Shown here: one piece after another, positions 35,520-45,205 of the stretch | Position numbering within the stretch: the stretch's first letter is position 1 | How the letters are laid out: each line of letters starts with the position of its first letter | From: Sphaerolaimus hirsutus | Lineage: Eukaryota > Nematoda > Chromadorea > Monhysterida > Sphaerolaimidae | Reading direction: 5' to 3' | Length of the DNA: 64,000 nucleotides | Assembly (NCBI GenBank): GCA_964036195.1 | Contig: OZ038458.1 | Location: 18,179,832 to 18,243,831 of the forward strand | The notes under the pieces: generated by a model | What the model was told of the DNA's origin: nothing | Databases searched by the model: none | What the model saw: only the letters and a program-made list of their open reading frames with translations | Program-made: the position numbers and the translations under genes

Positions 35520-35583
35520 GTCGATAGCTCCCCCCTGACCTCACGCCGGTCAGCGACATCAACACGGGGGAATTCGCGCCAGC
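35520..35583 (-). CDS. Cluster gene B, exon 1b (WREFPRVDV)
   Basis: Reads GWREFPRVDVADRREVRGEL. It continues the frame of 35706-35856 across a palindromic MITE: TRGP|GWREFP lines up residue for residue with YRSSDWREFV in the uninterrupted paralogous exon at 45792-46073. The downstream limit is uncertain. Confidence 0.55.
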
Positions 35584-35705
35584 CAGGGGGCAGTCCCAAG
35601 TCCAGTAATTGTTTTTGTATCCAAATGTTATTGTTAGCCTTGTTTTGACACATTACTTTGCATTTTAGTTTACATTTGACACTTTACAGGGCTTGGGATT
35701 GCCAC
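35584..35705 (-). mobile_element. 122-bp palindromic MITE between exon pieces (GT...TG)
   Basis: On the coding strand it starts GTGGCAATCCCAAGCCC and ends CTTGGGACTGCCCCCTG. Exact removal restores CGC GGC CCA GGC TGG CGC. A canonical alternative acceptor exists inside the element (acaag|gctaac) that would add about 16 residues, so GT...TG is preferred only by alignment with the paralog. Confidence 0.6.
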
Positions 35706-35856
35706 CTGGGCCGCGAGTGGGCATCGTAACGCGCCAAAGTAGATCGACCATTACGTTTTGGCGGCCATCCTGTTTGAACAGCTTGATATTATCCTTGAAC
35801 GTGGCCGCCAAATCCAGAACATCCAGAACGGGCGGAGGCGCGTGCATCACTTCCAT
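35706..35856 (-). CDS. Cluster gene B, exon 1a (ATG at acceptor)
   Basis: From acceptor cttttcag|ATG. Reads MEVMHAPPPVLDVLDLAATF, then KLFKQDGRQNVMVDLLW. It is similar in layout to exons at 43703-43798 (VQIFKDGNRMDVECC) and 45792-46073 (KLYIEGDHRIMIDMLYG). It ends in phase 1 at CAG|GTGGCA. Confidence 0.6.
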
Positions 35857-36096
35857 CTGAAAAGCAAAAATTATTGATAAAATATGAAGTTCAACAAAAC
35901 TTACGTCAGTAAACGACAGAAACCAAAAATTAGCCTTCTTTGATAAGCTTCCTAGCGTTCTAGGAAATGTCTTGACGTTTTTTGAAAAAAGCGAAAAAAG
36001 CACGTTTAAAAAAAAAAAGAATGCTTTAAAAAAAAAATCTGAGTTGTTAAAAAAGCGCTTTTTATCCATCCCTACCCCCAACCCCCGCCCCCCTAC

Positions 36097-36761
36097 TAGT
36101 GATGGAATGGCGCCATGGCGCTGGCGCCATTTGAGGGTGCCAAAGGGTGCCGCGCCATGGCGCCATTGGCGCTTGGCGCCCTTTTTCTGTGGCGCCCTTG
36201 ACGCCTGGCGCCCACATTCTGAAAGGCGCCATGGCGCCCTTTGGCGCTTGGCGCCCTTTTTCTGTGGCGCCCTTGGCGCCTGGCGCCCTGCTTTAGAAGG
36301 GCGCCAAAAAGGCGCCAGCAGGGTTTCACACGTGCTGTGTAAACAATAAAAAAAAATGAAAAACGCATCCGTGGATGATCTAAATTCGCCAGAAAAATGG
36401 ACGGAGTGGTGTGAGTGGGTGGAAATCTTTCGTCCAACGGTTCATCAGATCTGTCTGACGGATCAGAAGACAAGAATGATGGACCGTCTAACTTGCAAAA
36501 TCATAGGCACTTTTTTATCCTGGCGCCCTTGGCGCCTGGCACCCTATTTTCCAAATGGCGCCATGGCGCCCTTGGCGCTTGGCGCCCTCTTTCCGTGGCG
36601 CCCCTGGCGCCTGGCACCCACTTTCTGAATAGCGCCATGGCGCCCTTGGCGCCTGGCGCCCTTTTTATGTGGCGCCCTTGGCGCTTGGCGCCCACTTTCC
36701 TAATGGCGCCATGGCGCCCTTGGCGCCTGGCGCCATTTTTTCTGGCGCTTTTCCATCACTA
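36097..36761. mobile_element. hAT-like MITE with GGCGCC arrays, perfect 8-bp TSD
   Basis: TAGTGATGGAA and TTTTCCATCACTA, flanked by ccccctac (36089-36096 and 36762-36769). Same family as 984-1795, including a shared unique centre (gaaaaacgcatc, gatggaccg). Beside it at 36074 is a lone CCATCCCTA end of another family. Confidence 0.9.
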
Positions 36762-36901
36762 CCCCCTACCCTACCGTTGTATACATTTCACAGCAAAATA
36801 AAAGACACAGTGAAAACAAATGTGAACAGTATTGGATCTCATCCAACAGAAGGCTGAACTGTCATAGCTACGATAAAAAAGAACATTTCACCAGAAAAAA
36901 A

Positions 36902-36907
36902 TTTATT
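36902..36907 (-). terminator. Poly(A) signal AATAAA of gene C
   Basis: AATAAA on the minus strand about 85 bases after the stop at 36991-36993. Confidence 0.5.
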
Positions 36908-36990
36908 CATCAATGAAATAATCATCAAAAACAACAATAACAATCCTGAGAAATCGTTCTACAAAATAAAAAATATCAGTAACAAAAAGT

Positions 36991-37163
36991 TCACAGCACG
37001 GTCACATAAACGTAATTCTTAAATGGGCTCAGTTTTGTATTTACGTTAATTACAACAGGAACTTTCCTCTCAACTTTCACGGAATCCTGCCTCTTTTCTG
37101 GCTTGGCATCCTCCTGACCAGCACCCCGATCGACACTGCTCAACCAGCCGTAATCGTCAATGA
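36991..37163 (-). CDS. Cluster gene C, terminal exon
   Basis: From acceptor tttttgcag, phase 1 in. Reads IDDYGWLSSVDRGAGQEDAK, then lysine/glutamate-rich KVERK, then PVVINVNTKLSPFKNYVYV and TGA. The C-terminal alternation of hydrophobic residues parallels the terminal exons at 6586, 42384 and 44485. A poly(A) signal follows. Confidence 0.65.
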
Positions 37164-37235
37164 CTGCAAAAATTGGAAGTTGTAAAAAAGCCCACCACTA
37201 TTGGCACTACCATTTAAAAAAGCGCACAACCTAAC

Positions 37236-37394
37236 CTTTTTTAGTGGCGGAACTGGCAGCGCGCTTTTCAGTTTTCTTTTCAGATACTTTGAATTCAATC
37301 TCTGATTGGCGGATTGCGTAGATCATCGCTTGTTCTTCATCCAAAACCCCATTGTAGTCGCCGACAGGGGTAGAACAGTCTCGCTGTCCGTCTC
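37236..37394 (-). CDS. Cluster gene C, UIM-like exon 2
   Basis: From acceptor cttcggcag to donor AAAAAG|GTTAGG, phase 1 to phase 1. LDEEQAMIYAIRQSEIEF fits the ubiquitin-interacting motif pattern: acidic run, hydrophobic, Ala-x-x-x-Ser, then acidic. A basic SEKKTEKRAASS tail follows. Phases agree with both neighbours. Such motifs bind ubiquitin as a single helix. Confidence 0.7.
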
Positions 37395-37460
37395 CTGCCG
37401 AAGACAAAAAGCCTACATTTTCATTTTCTGTGCCAATGTAGCCAAAATATACCAACCACT

Positions 37461-38720
37461 CAACTAGCTATCCAACCCCCTGTCCACTCAACTAGCTATC
37501 CAACCCCCTGTCCACCAGAGTTGTTAAAATACCGGTATTTTTGGAAAGTGTAAGTGTAAGTGTAAATACACTTTCCAAATTTTGAGCATGGATACTGTAA
37601 GTGTAAGGTATTTTTAAAATACCTAGGAAAGTGTAAAAAAAGTGTAAAAATTTTTTAAGCGTGTGCGCTTTACGTTAACGCCTTTGAACATGTGACAACA
37701 CTCTTGCTTTCACTTTTAGATGAATTTAATGATCGTTTATATTCATTGTTTCATATTATCCTCATCAAACACAATCATCACAAAACAACGGAACAATTCA
37801 CTTTGTTCAACACCAGGGGTCTCGTAGGGTGATTGGGGTATGCCCCCCAAAAAGCTCCAGCTATCTATTTAACCCAGAAGTTGCTCTGGATTCTGAGGCT
37901 CAGCTATCTATTGATCCCCAACCCCCAGAAAATGTTTCAGCCTTCTATCCTACTTTCTGCTCTACTGATTTAGTATCTATCTGAACCCTTGTAGAAGTCC
38001 AAACCTACGGAACCCCTGTTCAACACAGACAGGTGTGAAGTAACTCGACAATATAACTTTGACAAAAATTACAGTTTTTTCAAATAGCAAATATGAACGT
38101 GAAAATTTGCAAAAGGAAGCAAATTTTATTGACTTTGAGAACATTGGGGGGAACATCCCTCAAAATACAATACGTTACTAGCGAATTGGACGAGGGCCAA
38201 GTGTAGTACAGCGATCCAATTTTTACGACACGCCCATATTTCAACACAATTTCTATTTCTATCGCTGTTTTCAATGAGCTATGTACACATGCAGTTGTTT
38301 TTTTTGACACACATTCTCATTCAGTTTCTTTTTTTGTAGTTTTACACTTTTTCAAAAGTGTAAAACTGGCCCGCATGAAATTCTTTTTACACTTTTTTTA
38401 CCCGGGTAATTTGGTGGGAAAGTGTAAAAAAAGTGTAAGGGTATTTTTTTAAAGTGTAAGTGTAAGTGTAAATATAAATACCCATTTACCCGGGTATTTC
38501 GGGTAAGTGTAAATACACTTTCGCAACTCTGCTGTCCACTCAACTAGCTATCCAACCCCCTGTCCACTCAACTAGCTATCCAACCCCTGTCCACTCAACC
38601 AGCTATCCAACCCCCGTCCACTCAACTAGCTATCCAACCCCCGTCCACTCAACCAGCTATCCAACCCCCCGTCGACTGAACTAGCTATCCAACCCCCCGT
38701 CGACTGAACTAGCTACCCAA
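37461..38720. repeat. 28-bp minisatellite (tgtccactcaactagctatccaaccccc), split by a hAT
   Basis: Copies run at 37461-37515 and 38532-38712 and are interrupted by the hAT-like element 37516-38531. Shorter stretches occur at 42862-42908, 45163-45205 and 45691-45773, all within the gene cluster. Confidence 0.85.
37516..38531. mobile_element. 1.0-kb hAT-like MITE, GTGTAA arrays, perfect 8-bp TSD
   Basis: CAGAGTTG and CAACTCTG ends flanked by ctgtccac (37508-37515, 38532-38539). Subterminal GTGTAAGTGTAAA arrays at both ends. It sits in the intron between the two UIM-like exons. Confidence 0.88.
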
Positions 38721-38745
38721 CGCCCTAGAAAAAAGTCATGTTTAC

Positions 38746-38862
38746 CGCTAGAGGCCGTGGTTTTCTTTTTCTTTTGCAGTTTCTTGTACTCTAATTTCGA
38801 CTGCTTAATTGCATAGCGAAGGGCCTGCTCCTCCTCATAAGAATCATCGATCGCGTCATCTA
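38746..38862 (-). CDS. Cluster gene C, UIM-like exon 1
   Basis: Reads DDAIDDSYEEEQALRYAIKQ then SKLEYKKLQKKKK, a second ubiquitin-interacting-like motif followed by a basic run, as in 37236-37394. It ends in phase 1 at AGCG|GTAAAC. The exact acceptor is uncertain (ggcacag or ttttggag). The two exons look like an internal duplication. Confidence 0.65.
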
Positions 38863-39164
38863 CTGTGCCTCCAAAAGTGTTGAAAAAGTTGTACATGTCC
38901 AAAAAATAAATTTAAATTTTTCAAATTATTTTTCAGAAATTTTTGACAATGCAACGATTCCAACACAGTCGGAGTCACACCTGGATGGCGGCGTTGGGTC
39001 GTGTACTTTCGTTTCGGCCGGGCGGAAGCTAAAACAAAGAAAATCCACTTTTCAGAAATTGAAAAAATCTAAAGCGGTAATCTACAAAACGTTGCTGTTA
39101 GAATTTATCGACCCTTATTCATCCAACGACCCCACTGATTTAACCCCACTCAAAATGGCTGTGA

Positions 39165-39395
39165 ACTAGTACGCACAAATGCCCATTACACACATTTTCC
39201 TGTTGTTTTCACTTGACACTTTTTCAAGTGATTTTCAGATATGAGTGACGTGAAAAAAAGTTGACATTAGAAAATATGCACAATGACATTAGCGAACTTT
39301 TTCACTTCACTCATATCTGAAAATCACTTGAAAAAGTGTCAAAGTGTCAAGTGAAAAAACGGGAAAATGTGGGTAATGGACATTTGTGCATAATA
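39165..39395. mobile_element. Palindromic MITE (CGCACAAATG ends)
   Basis: The arms cacttgacactttttcaagt...gattttcagatatgagtgac are mirrored almost completely. A partial relative starts near 9299 (ttacgcacatttgcctg). Confidence 0.7.
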
Positions 39396-39435
39396 GGCCT
39401 GCACCACTGAAAATGCCCACTCGAAGAAAGTAAAA

Positions 39436-39546
39436 CTAACAAATGGTAGGGTCGTGCTTGCGTGTCTCCAATTCAGCCGACGCGGTCTTCATGGTCTCCA
39501 ATTCGTCCCCACACGGCGGCTTGTCAGAATTGTTCAAAAGGTACTC
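39436..39546 (-). CDS. Cluster gene D, terminal exon
   Basis: From acceptor aattgcag, phase 0. Reads EYLLNNSDKPPCGDELETMK and ends TRKHDPTIC then TAG. In frame with 39614-39674. Confidence 0.65.
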   Translation of the reverse strand, partial: EYLLNNSDKPPCGDELETMKTASAELETRKHDPTIC

Positions 39547-39613
39547 CTGCAATTTATTGCAAAAAATAACCGATGGGTACCACGTTGTTAAAAAAACACA
39601 CAAACAAACAAAC

Positions 39614-39674
39614 CACGGCTGGTATCACATTCATCAATTTCGGATCACCATCGACTTTCGGCGATTTGATGTGC
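39614..39674 (-). CDS. Cluster gene D, penultimate exon
   Basis: Reads HIKSPKVDGDPKLMNVIPAV, phase 2 in and 0 out, between acceptor aaattgcag and donor GTG|GTTTGT. Confidence 0.6.
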
Positions 39675-39924
39675 CTGCAATTTTAGTACTTATTACGTGG
39701 TACATGGGACGTGGTACATGGTACATGGTACATGGTACGTGATTCACTGTTTTTCCGTAGATTTAGCGGCAAAATACCAGAAAAACGTTTATTTCTGTAA
39801 TTACAGGTAGTTCACTGGTTTTCTGGACATTTGGTGGAAAATCACCGAAAAAAAAGTCAATTGATGTACTGATAACGGCCACCACTTACAATACCTTCAA
39901 TGATGAATTTATGTGAACACCTAC

Positions 39925-40537
39925 CTGTGTGCATTTTCCATAATAAATTTCATACTCTTAGACAGCGTCGAAGATGACACGGCACTAGTAGCGCGCGGAT
40001 CGCTGCTGCGCGTTGTAGCGGTGCCCGTTGTTCCACCGCCGCGACCAGCGCCGGCTCTGGCAGCCGCGCGAGAGCCCCTGGCAGCCGCACCAGCGCCCCT
40101 GGCAGCCGCACCAGCGCCCCTGGCAGCCGCGCGAGCACCCCTGGCAGCCGCACCAGCGCCCCTGGCAGCCGCACCAGCGCCCTTGGCAGCCGCACCAGCG
40201 CCCCTGGCAGCCGCACCAGCGCCCCTGGCAGCCGCACCAGCGCCCCTGGCAGCCGCACCAGCGCCCCTGGCAGCCACGCGAGCACCCCTGGCAGCCGCAC
40301 CAGCGCCCTTGGCAGCCGCACCAGCGCCCCTGGCAGCCGCACCAGCGCCCCTGGCAGCCGCACCAGCGCCCCTGGCAGCCGCACCAGCGCCCCTGGCAGC
40401 CACGCGAGCACCCCTGGCAGCCGCACCAGCGCCTCTGGCAGCCGCGCCACCACCAACAGGGACGTTCGGGTCATCCACCAATAAATCGCAATATTCGTCG
40501 CCCTCATAATCAAGAAACCTTAGGTTGTACTCGTCGT
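39925..40537 (-). CDS. Cluster gene D, acidic exon with Ala/Arg/Gly repeat array
   Basis: Begins near DDEYNLRFLDYEGDEYC, a strand-then-acidic segment like exon 2 of other cluster genes, then about seventeen copies of the seven-residue unit AAARGAG, then SSSTLSKSMKFIMENAHR at donor CACAG|GTAGGT in phase 2. The repeat is a 21-bp minisatellite in whole codons. RG-rich arrays often bind nucleic acid, which is only suggestive. The 5' edge abuts a palindromic MITE. Confidence 0.6.
40080..40443 (-). repeat. 21-bp coding minisatellite (AAARGAG units)
   Basis: About seventeen units of gcaccagcgcccctggcagcc with scattered variants (ARVAARG at fixed intervals), suggesting a higher-order block was duplicated. 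Confidence 0.9.
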
Positions 40538-40557
40538 CTGGATCGGCGAATAACCGC

Positions 40558-41275
40558 ATGGCAGCAAACACCTCATGGCAACAAACACCGCATGGCAACA
40601 GCGTGCACTCAGTGGGCAACAATCACCGCATGGCAACCGCGACACGCGCCCATGCATGCCGCTGCCGCGGGGTGCCTGCCCAGCCGGCGCCAATGGCGCA
40701 GCGCATGTCTACATACTGTTGCGCTGCCGCCCAAAGTTGCGCCAGACAAATAGACGCCAGCCGCGTGGGGGGGGGCAGTATATCGCCGCGCCGCGCCGCG
40801 CTGTGTGTTCCAATGTGTTTTGCGACCAATGTGTTTTGTGAAGGTGCCAAAAATGCGACATAAATTGCTCAAAATATATAAAATATAGACATTCTGTGTC
40901 CCATCATCAGCACTGCACCAGAATGTCATGTTAAATGATACTGCACCAGTTTCCCACGTTAAAGGTGCAGTCGCGTACATGAAAAAATGCATGGGGCGGG
41001 TTATGCGGCTGAAACACATGACTGCGGCTGCGGCCTAGATGTGTGTGCCACGCGGCGCGGTGCTCTTTACATAAAATAGCGTGTGAGTGGACTCGGCCGC
41101 GCGGCAGGAATGGCGCCAGCCGGACGTGAGCGCGTCGGCCGCTCATGCATTGGCGGCGCCATGGCTCCGGCTTGGCAGGCGCCTACGGTCACTGCGCGCG
41201 TGTCGCGGTTGCCATGCGGTGATTGTTGCCCACTGAGCGCACGCTGTTGCCATGTGGTGTTAGTTGCCCACAGCT
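40558..41275. mobile_element. GC-rich palindromic MITE (gcatggcaac arms)
   Basis: The left arm aacaccgcatggcaacagcg...caaccgcgacacgcgcc is mirrored by cgcgtgtcgcggttgccatg...cgctgttgccatgtggtg. A central 300 bp is not mirrored. No target duplication was resolved. Confidence 0.65.
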
Positions 41276-41424
41276 GCTGGGCTGTCCGGATCCTATAAGA
41301 AAAAGTGAATCAATAAACTACACGTTTTTTGGGGAGAGGTCATTTAACATCACAAAATATTCAACATCCCGGACCGGGGGGGGGGGAAATATTCAACATC
41401 CCAGATGGGGGGGGGGGAATCCAG

Positions 41425-41543
<119 letters not shown>

Positions 41544-41583
41544 ACATCGCCCACCCATCTATCCTATGTCAGAGACCTATCTA

Positions 41584-42353
41584 TAGGGTGGCAGAATTTA
41601 CCGTACTGTACCGTACCGCATTTTTGGGAAATTTACCGTACCGTACCGTACCGTTTACCGCACTTTTAGAAATTTACCGTACCGTACCGCGTACCGCATT
41701 TTCCAAAATTTACCATACCGTACCGCGTACCGCACTCATTTACCGCTTAAAATGCGGTAAATTTTTCTCAGATTGACCTTAAATATGGCAATTTATTGAT
41801 GCAAATTAATGTGGTTTTCTGAAAAAAATTTGCGCGCGAACGCGCAACTTTCACAACATTGTTTTCCTGTTTGAAGCCCTTCGATTTCTGCATGCATAAT
41901 TCATGGTTAACAGTAGTATAATGTGCTTTATAAAATCAAGCCATGCGCTTCAAGACGCTCTCAAGGTGTGAAACATCACCCTCAATGTATTTACTTTCTA
42001 TTCTGAGCTTTTTGGTTGCAGTGATAGGTTTGATGTATGGTCATATACTCATTTTCAGCTACTTTTCGACTATTTTCAGCTACTTTTAGCAATTTTTCAC
42101 CCACTTTGAGCAACTTTTTCTCCATTTCTTCCTTCTACACAATAAATAAGCCCCTACATAGTTTCGCATTGATACATTTCTGACATTGGAAATTTACCGT
42201 ACTGTACCGTACCGCATACCGCACTTTTCAGATTTACCGTACCGTACCGTTTACCGCGAAATTGAAGATTTACCATACCGTACCGTTTACCGCAAAGTGG
42301 GAAATTTACCGTACCGTACGGTTTACCGCAAGGCTGTACCGTCTGCCACCCTA
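41584..42353. mobile_element. hAT-like MITE, (TACCG)n arrays, perfect 8-bp TSD
   Basis: TAGGGTGGCAGA and TCTGCCACCCTA are exact inverted ends flanked by cctatcta (41576-41583, 42354-42361). Dense TTTACCGTACCGTACCG arrays flank a unique centre. Confidence 0.92.
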
Positions 42354-42383
42354 CCTATCTATCTAACTATCAACGTATCTATG

Positions 42384-42503
42384 TTAGATTGTGCAGCTAA
42401 AAAGTGAGAAAAATACCAGTCGACTGTGAAATTGGGTGAAATCTTGACAGACCGTGAAAACCTTCTCCGCACTCGGCGTTTTCTTCACAGTACCCTTACT
42501 CTT
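42384..42503 (-). CDS. Cluster gene E, terminal exon
   Basis: From acceptor ttaccccaaag, phase 0. KSKGTVKKTPSAEK (basic), then VFTVCQDFTQFHSRLVFFSL and TAA. Same arrangement as the terminal exon at 50187-50300: it directly follows a SIM-like exon. Confidence 0.6.
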   Translation of the reverse strand, partial: KSKGTVKKTPSAEKVFTVCQDFTQFHSRLVFFSLFSCTI

Positions 42504-42582
42504 CTTTGGGGTAAGAATTTGTTATAGGAAATAATTTTGTACCCTAGTTCAATTGTGAAAAATTTAAATCTTAAATACAGAC

Positions 42583-42657
42583 GTTATCCATAGCGCGATC
42601 GGAACCCCCGGCAGGAATATGCTGCGGACCAACACCAATGATCTCCACATCACTATC
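42583..42657 (-). CDS. Cluster gene E, SIM-like exon
   Basis: 25 codons, phase 0 to 0, acceptor tttcag, donor AAC|GTCTG. DSDVEIIGVGPQHIPAGG: acidic/Ser residues next to V-E-I-I form a classic SUMO-interacting motif. The corresponding exon of gene G (50580-50663) has SDVIII at the same place. Confidence 0.65.
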
Positions 42658-42731
42658 CTGAAAGAAATAATAGAGTTGTTGAACATTTCTTAGAGTTGTT
42701 AAAAAAACCTCTTGAAATAGCATATATGAAC

Positions 42732-42836
42732 CTGATCCATCGTTTCATTTTGGTTGATGGCAGCGGTACTGGAAGAACGCAGCTTGTCGTCGGTGTCAGC
42801 CATACTGGAAGAATCCATGTTGTCCTCCGTGTGAGC
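42732..42836 (-). CDS. Cluster gene E, Ser/Asp-rich exon
   Basis: 35 codons, phase 0 to 0. Reads AHTEDNMDSSSMADTDDKLR and ends NQNETMDQ at donor CAG|GTTCAT. A duplicated MDSSSMADTDD/LRSSSTAAINQ pattern suggests small internal duplications. Confidence 0.6.
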
Positions 42837-43232
42837 CTGTGTTAAAATGTCAACTTTAGTTGAACTATCCAACCCCCGGTCCACTCAACTAGCTATCCAA
42901 CCCCCGGTCAATATTCAAAGCAGGGGTTTCCAATTAGAAAACCCCCTCTAAAAGATATGCCCGACTACCGAAGGGTGGCCTTCAGAGCCGTGGCGGGTGC
43001 TCTCTTCCCTTCTGGGGTATAATAAATACTGTACAAATGTCATATGTACAAATCTGGTGGCTTGAATTTTTGAGCCGTTGCAAAAGTCAGCGAAACATGA
43101 AGTTTGCGGGTTCGACTGTTTTCGCAGTTTCACATTCCCACTACCACTACTTCAACATAAAAATGACCAAATCTAACAAACCTCCCCAAAAAAAGAGTGC
43201 ATCCACGGCTGCGACCACTGACCCGCTTGCAC

Positions 43233-43347
43233 CAAACCAAATGCCCTCCTCGCCTTACAATCTTTGTCTTCTTTCGGCTCCACGTAAAACCTTAGAAAAA
43301 CCTTATACTCAGAAGACTGGTGCTGAATGGAGGCCACTTCCAAAACT
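43233..43347 (-). CDS. Cluster gene E, strand/acidic exon 2
   Basis: From acceptor ttttttacag, phase 2 in, matching the previous exon. Reads VLEVASIQHQSSEYKVFLRF, then YVEPKEDKDCK. The donor is either GATT|GTAAGG (phase 1, ends 43259) or TTG|GTGCAAG (phase 0, ends 43233); the latter fits the next exon. Confidence 0.55.
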
Positions 43348-43418
43348 CTGTAAAAAAATGACAAAGTTTTTAGATTTTTTTACCGAAATAAATAAAAATA
43401 ATGTTTAAATAAACCAAC

Positions 43419-43567
43419 TTAACATCTCCCGGCCACATTAAAACACATTCACTGGCCACTGCCTTGCATGGAAGAGCATTCACCGGAATATTGTGGAGAT
43501 TCACGGTGAATCTCACCTGCTTATCCAAACCATTGGCGGGCAAAAATTCGATTTTTTTGATAATTTT
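43419..43567 (-). CDS. Cluster gene E, exon 1b (…WPGDVK, phase 2)
   Basis: Reads KIIKKIEFLPANGLDKQVRF, then TVNLHNIPVNALPCKAV and WPGDVK at donor TTAA|GTTGGT. Alignable with FTVANIDDVTVNCRESQ...APGDLPK of gene B. The phase-2 junction is the same in genes A, B, E and F. Confidence 0.65.
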
Positions 43568-43702
43568 CTGGCAATCACAAAATGTATAACATGAAATGCA
43601 AAATGTCAAATGTGAAACATTTCAGTTAAACTGACACTTATCACCAGAAAAAAATCACATTTGATTTTGAATGTTTATAGTTACACATTTTGTCACTGAC
43701 AC
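43568..43702 (-). mobile_element. 135-bp palindromic MITE forming a canonical GT-AG intron
   Basis: Coding-strand ends GTGTCAGTGACAAAATG and CATTTTGTGATTGCCAG are inverted copies. Removal joins NDP to KIIKK in phase 0. Here the MITE supplies both the GT donor and the AG acceptor. Confidence 0.65.
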
Positions 43703-43798
43703 CGGGTCATTGGTGACTTCGGCGAGGTAGCAACACTCGACATCCATCCGATTTCCATCCTTAAAAATTTGCACCGACCTCCGGTACGGCTGAAACAT
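43703..43798 (-). CDS. Cluster gene E, exon 1a (ATG at acceptor)
   Basis: From acceptor acgcag|ATG. Reads MFQPYRRSVQIFKDGNRMDV, then ECCYLAEVTNDP, phase 0 out. The MFQ start matches KMFQGE at 46073. Upstream untranslated exons are not resolved. Confidence 0.6.
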
Positions 43799-44484
43799 CT
43801 GCGTATAATAGTTCTTCTTAATTTAAAAGTGACAGTATACACCAAAAGTACCCACCAAAGCTATATTACGCTTTTCCAAAAATTCACCAAAGTCAAAGAA
43901 AAAAATGAAGAACATAGCTACGCCCCCCCCACCCACCCAAGAACAAAACTAACCCTAAAATCTTGTCCGATGCGAAAACTAACCCTAAAATCTTGTCCGA
44001 TGCGAAAACTAACCCTAAAATCTTGTGTACGAAAACGTCCTCTGAGAACCCACATCTATCACGCCAAATTTATGTCACAACAAACTAAATTATGCTTTTC
44101 CAAAAATTCACCAATGTCCAACAAAAAAATTAAAAAAGTAGCTACGTCCCCCCACCCAAGAACAAAACTAACCCTAAAATCATGGACAAACAGATCCATT
44201 TTCGAAAAATCCACCGCAGAAAAAAGCTGAACAAAAAGTCAAGACGGTCGGGAGAACTGAAATTGCTTGAAAGTGTCAAAACGTGGCATAAAAATAAATA
44301 AGTAAAATAAATACACAAATACTTGACATTTGCGCACGTTTCTGTACTTCTTTGCAGAAATCATAAAAACATAACAAAGTTCCAACCAAGCCATTCATTT
44401 AACTGCACCGTCATCAAAATAGAATTGATCAATCAAAGAAAAAACAACAAATGTCATCCAACAACACACTTAAAAACAAAAAAT

Positions 44485-44631
44485 TCAATACATCTTCACA
44501 TAAATCTTGTCCCGATGCTGAAATGCGGTAATTGTGAATACAATACCATCATTTTCGATGTGCAGTACGTCTGCCTCCCCGCTACCACCACCCGCATTTT
44601 GCCCAGCACTACTCGACGACGCCAAGGGAAC
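44485..44631 (-). CDS. Cluster gene F, terminal exon
   Basis: Reads VPLASSSSAGQNAGGGSGEA, then DVLHIENDGIVFTITAF and YVKMY then TGA. Its phase does not directly match the donor of 44995-45120, so an unseen small exon or another donor must lie between. The strand-rich end resembles other cluster terminal exons. Confidence 0.55.
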   Translation of the reverse strand, partial: VPLASSSSAGQNAGGGSGEADVLHIENDGIVFTITAFQHRDKIYVKMY

Positions 44632-44994
44632 CTTCATTTTTAAATTATACTTCAATTAAAAGTTTTTTTTTCATATAAAAAAAAATCTTAAACAAATTTT
44701 TTTGAATTTTGATGTAAACTCCTCCAAATTATACAAGCATATTGACATTGACAGCAGAAAATTGACATTTTGTACTGCTTTTACATAACTTTAGACACTT
44801 TGCATGACATTTGGCATTTGACAGTGCTTTACAGAACTTTAGACACTCTGCAGGATAATTGACATTTTACAGTCCTTCTACAGACTTCTATTTGAAAAAA
44901 AGAGTAATGTTATCAAAAAAAACTTTACTTACGCACTCTGCACACAGTAACAAAACAACAAACAACCTGTCGCGCACTAGATTGACTTGCACAC

Positions 44995-45120
44995 ATGTCT
45001 TCATAATCTTTGGGGTCCTCATTTTCATCCGAGACCGGGGGGGGCTCGGGAGAACTGTCATCATACAGCTCCACTTTGAGCCGCAAGGGGACCATATCCA
45101 CGGTGAAGATTGTAAAATAT
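44995..45120 (-). CDS. Cluster gene F, strand/acidic exon
   Basis: From acceptor atctgcg-type cgcag, phase 2 in. Reads YFTIFTVDMVPLRLKVELYD, then DSSPEPPPVSDENEDPKDYE. Paralogous to 35027-35141. Confidence 0.65.
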
Positions 45121-45205
45121 CTGCGTGAATGTCAACTATAGCGACTACGGATGTGAAGAGGGCCTAGCTATCCAACCCCCTGTCCACTCAACTAGCTATC
45201 CAACC

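Noticed and set aside
39913-40509. Plus-strand Ala/Pro repeat ORF (APAPLAAAP)
   Set aside because: It is the complement of the minisatellite. The minus frame has splice donors and an in-phase downstream chain.
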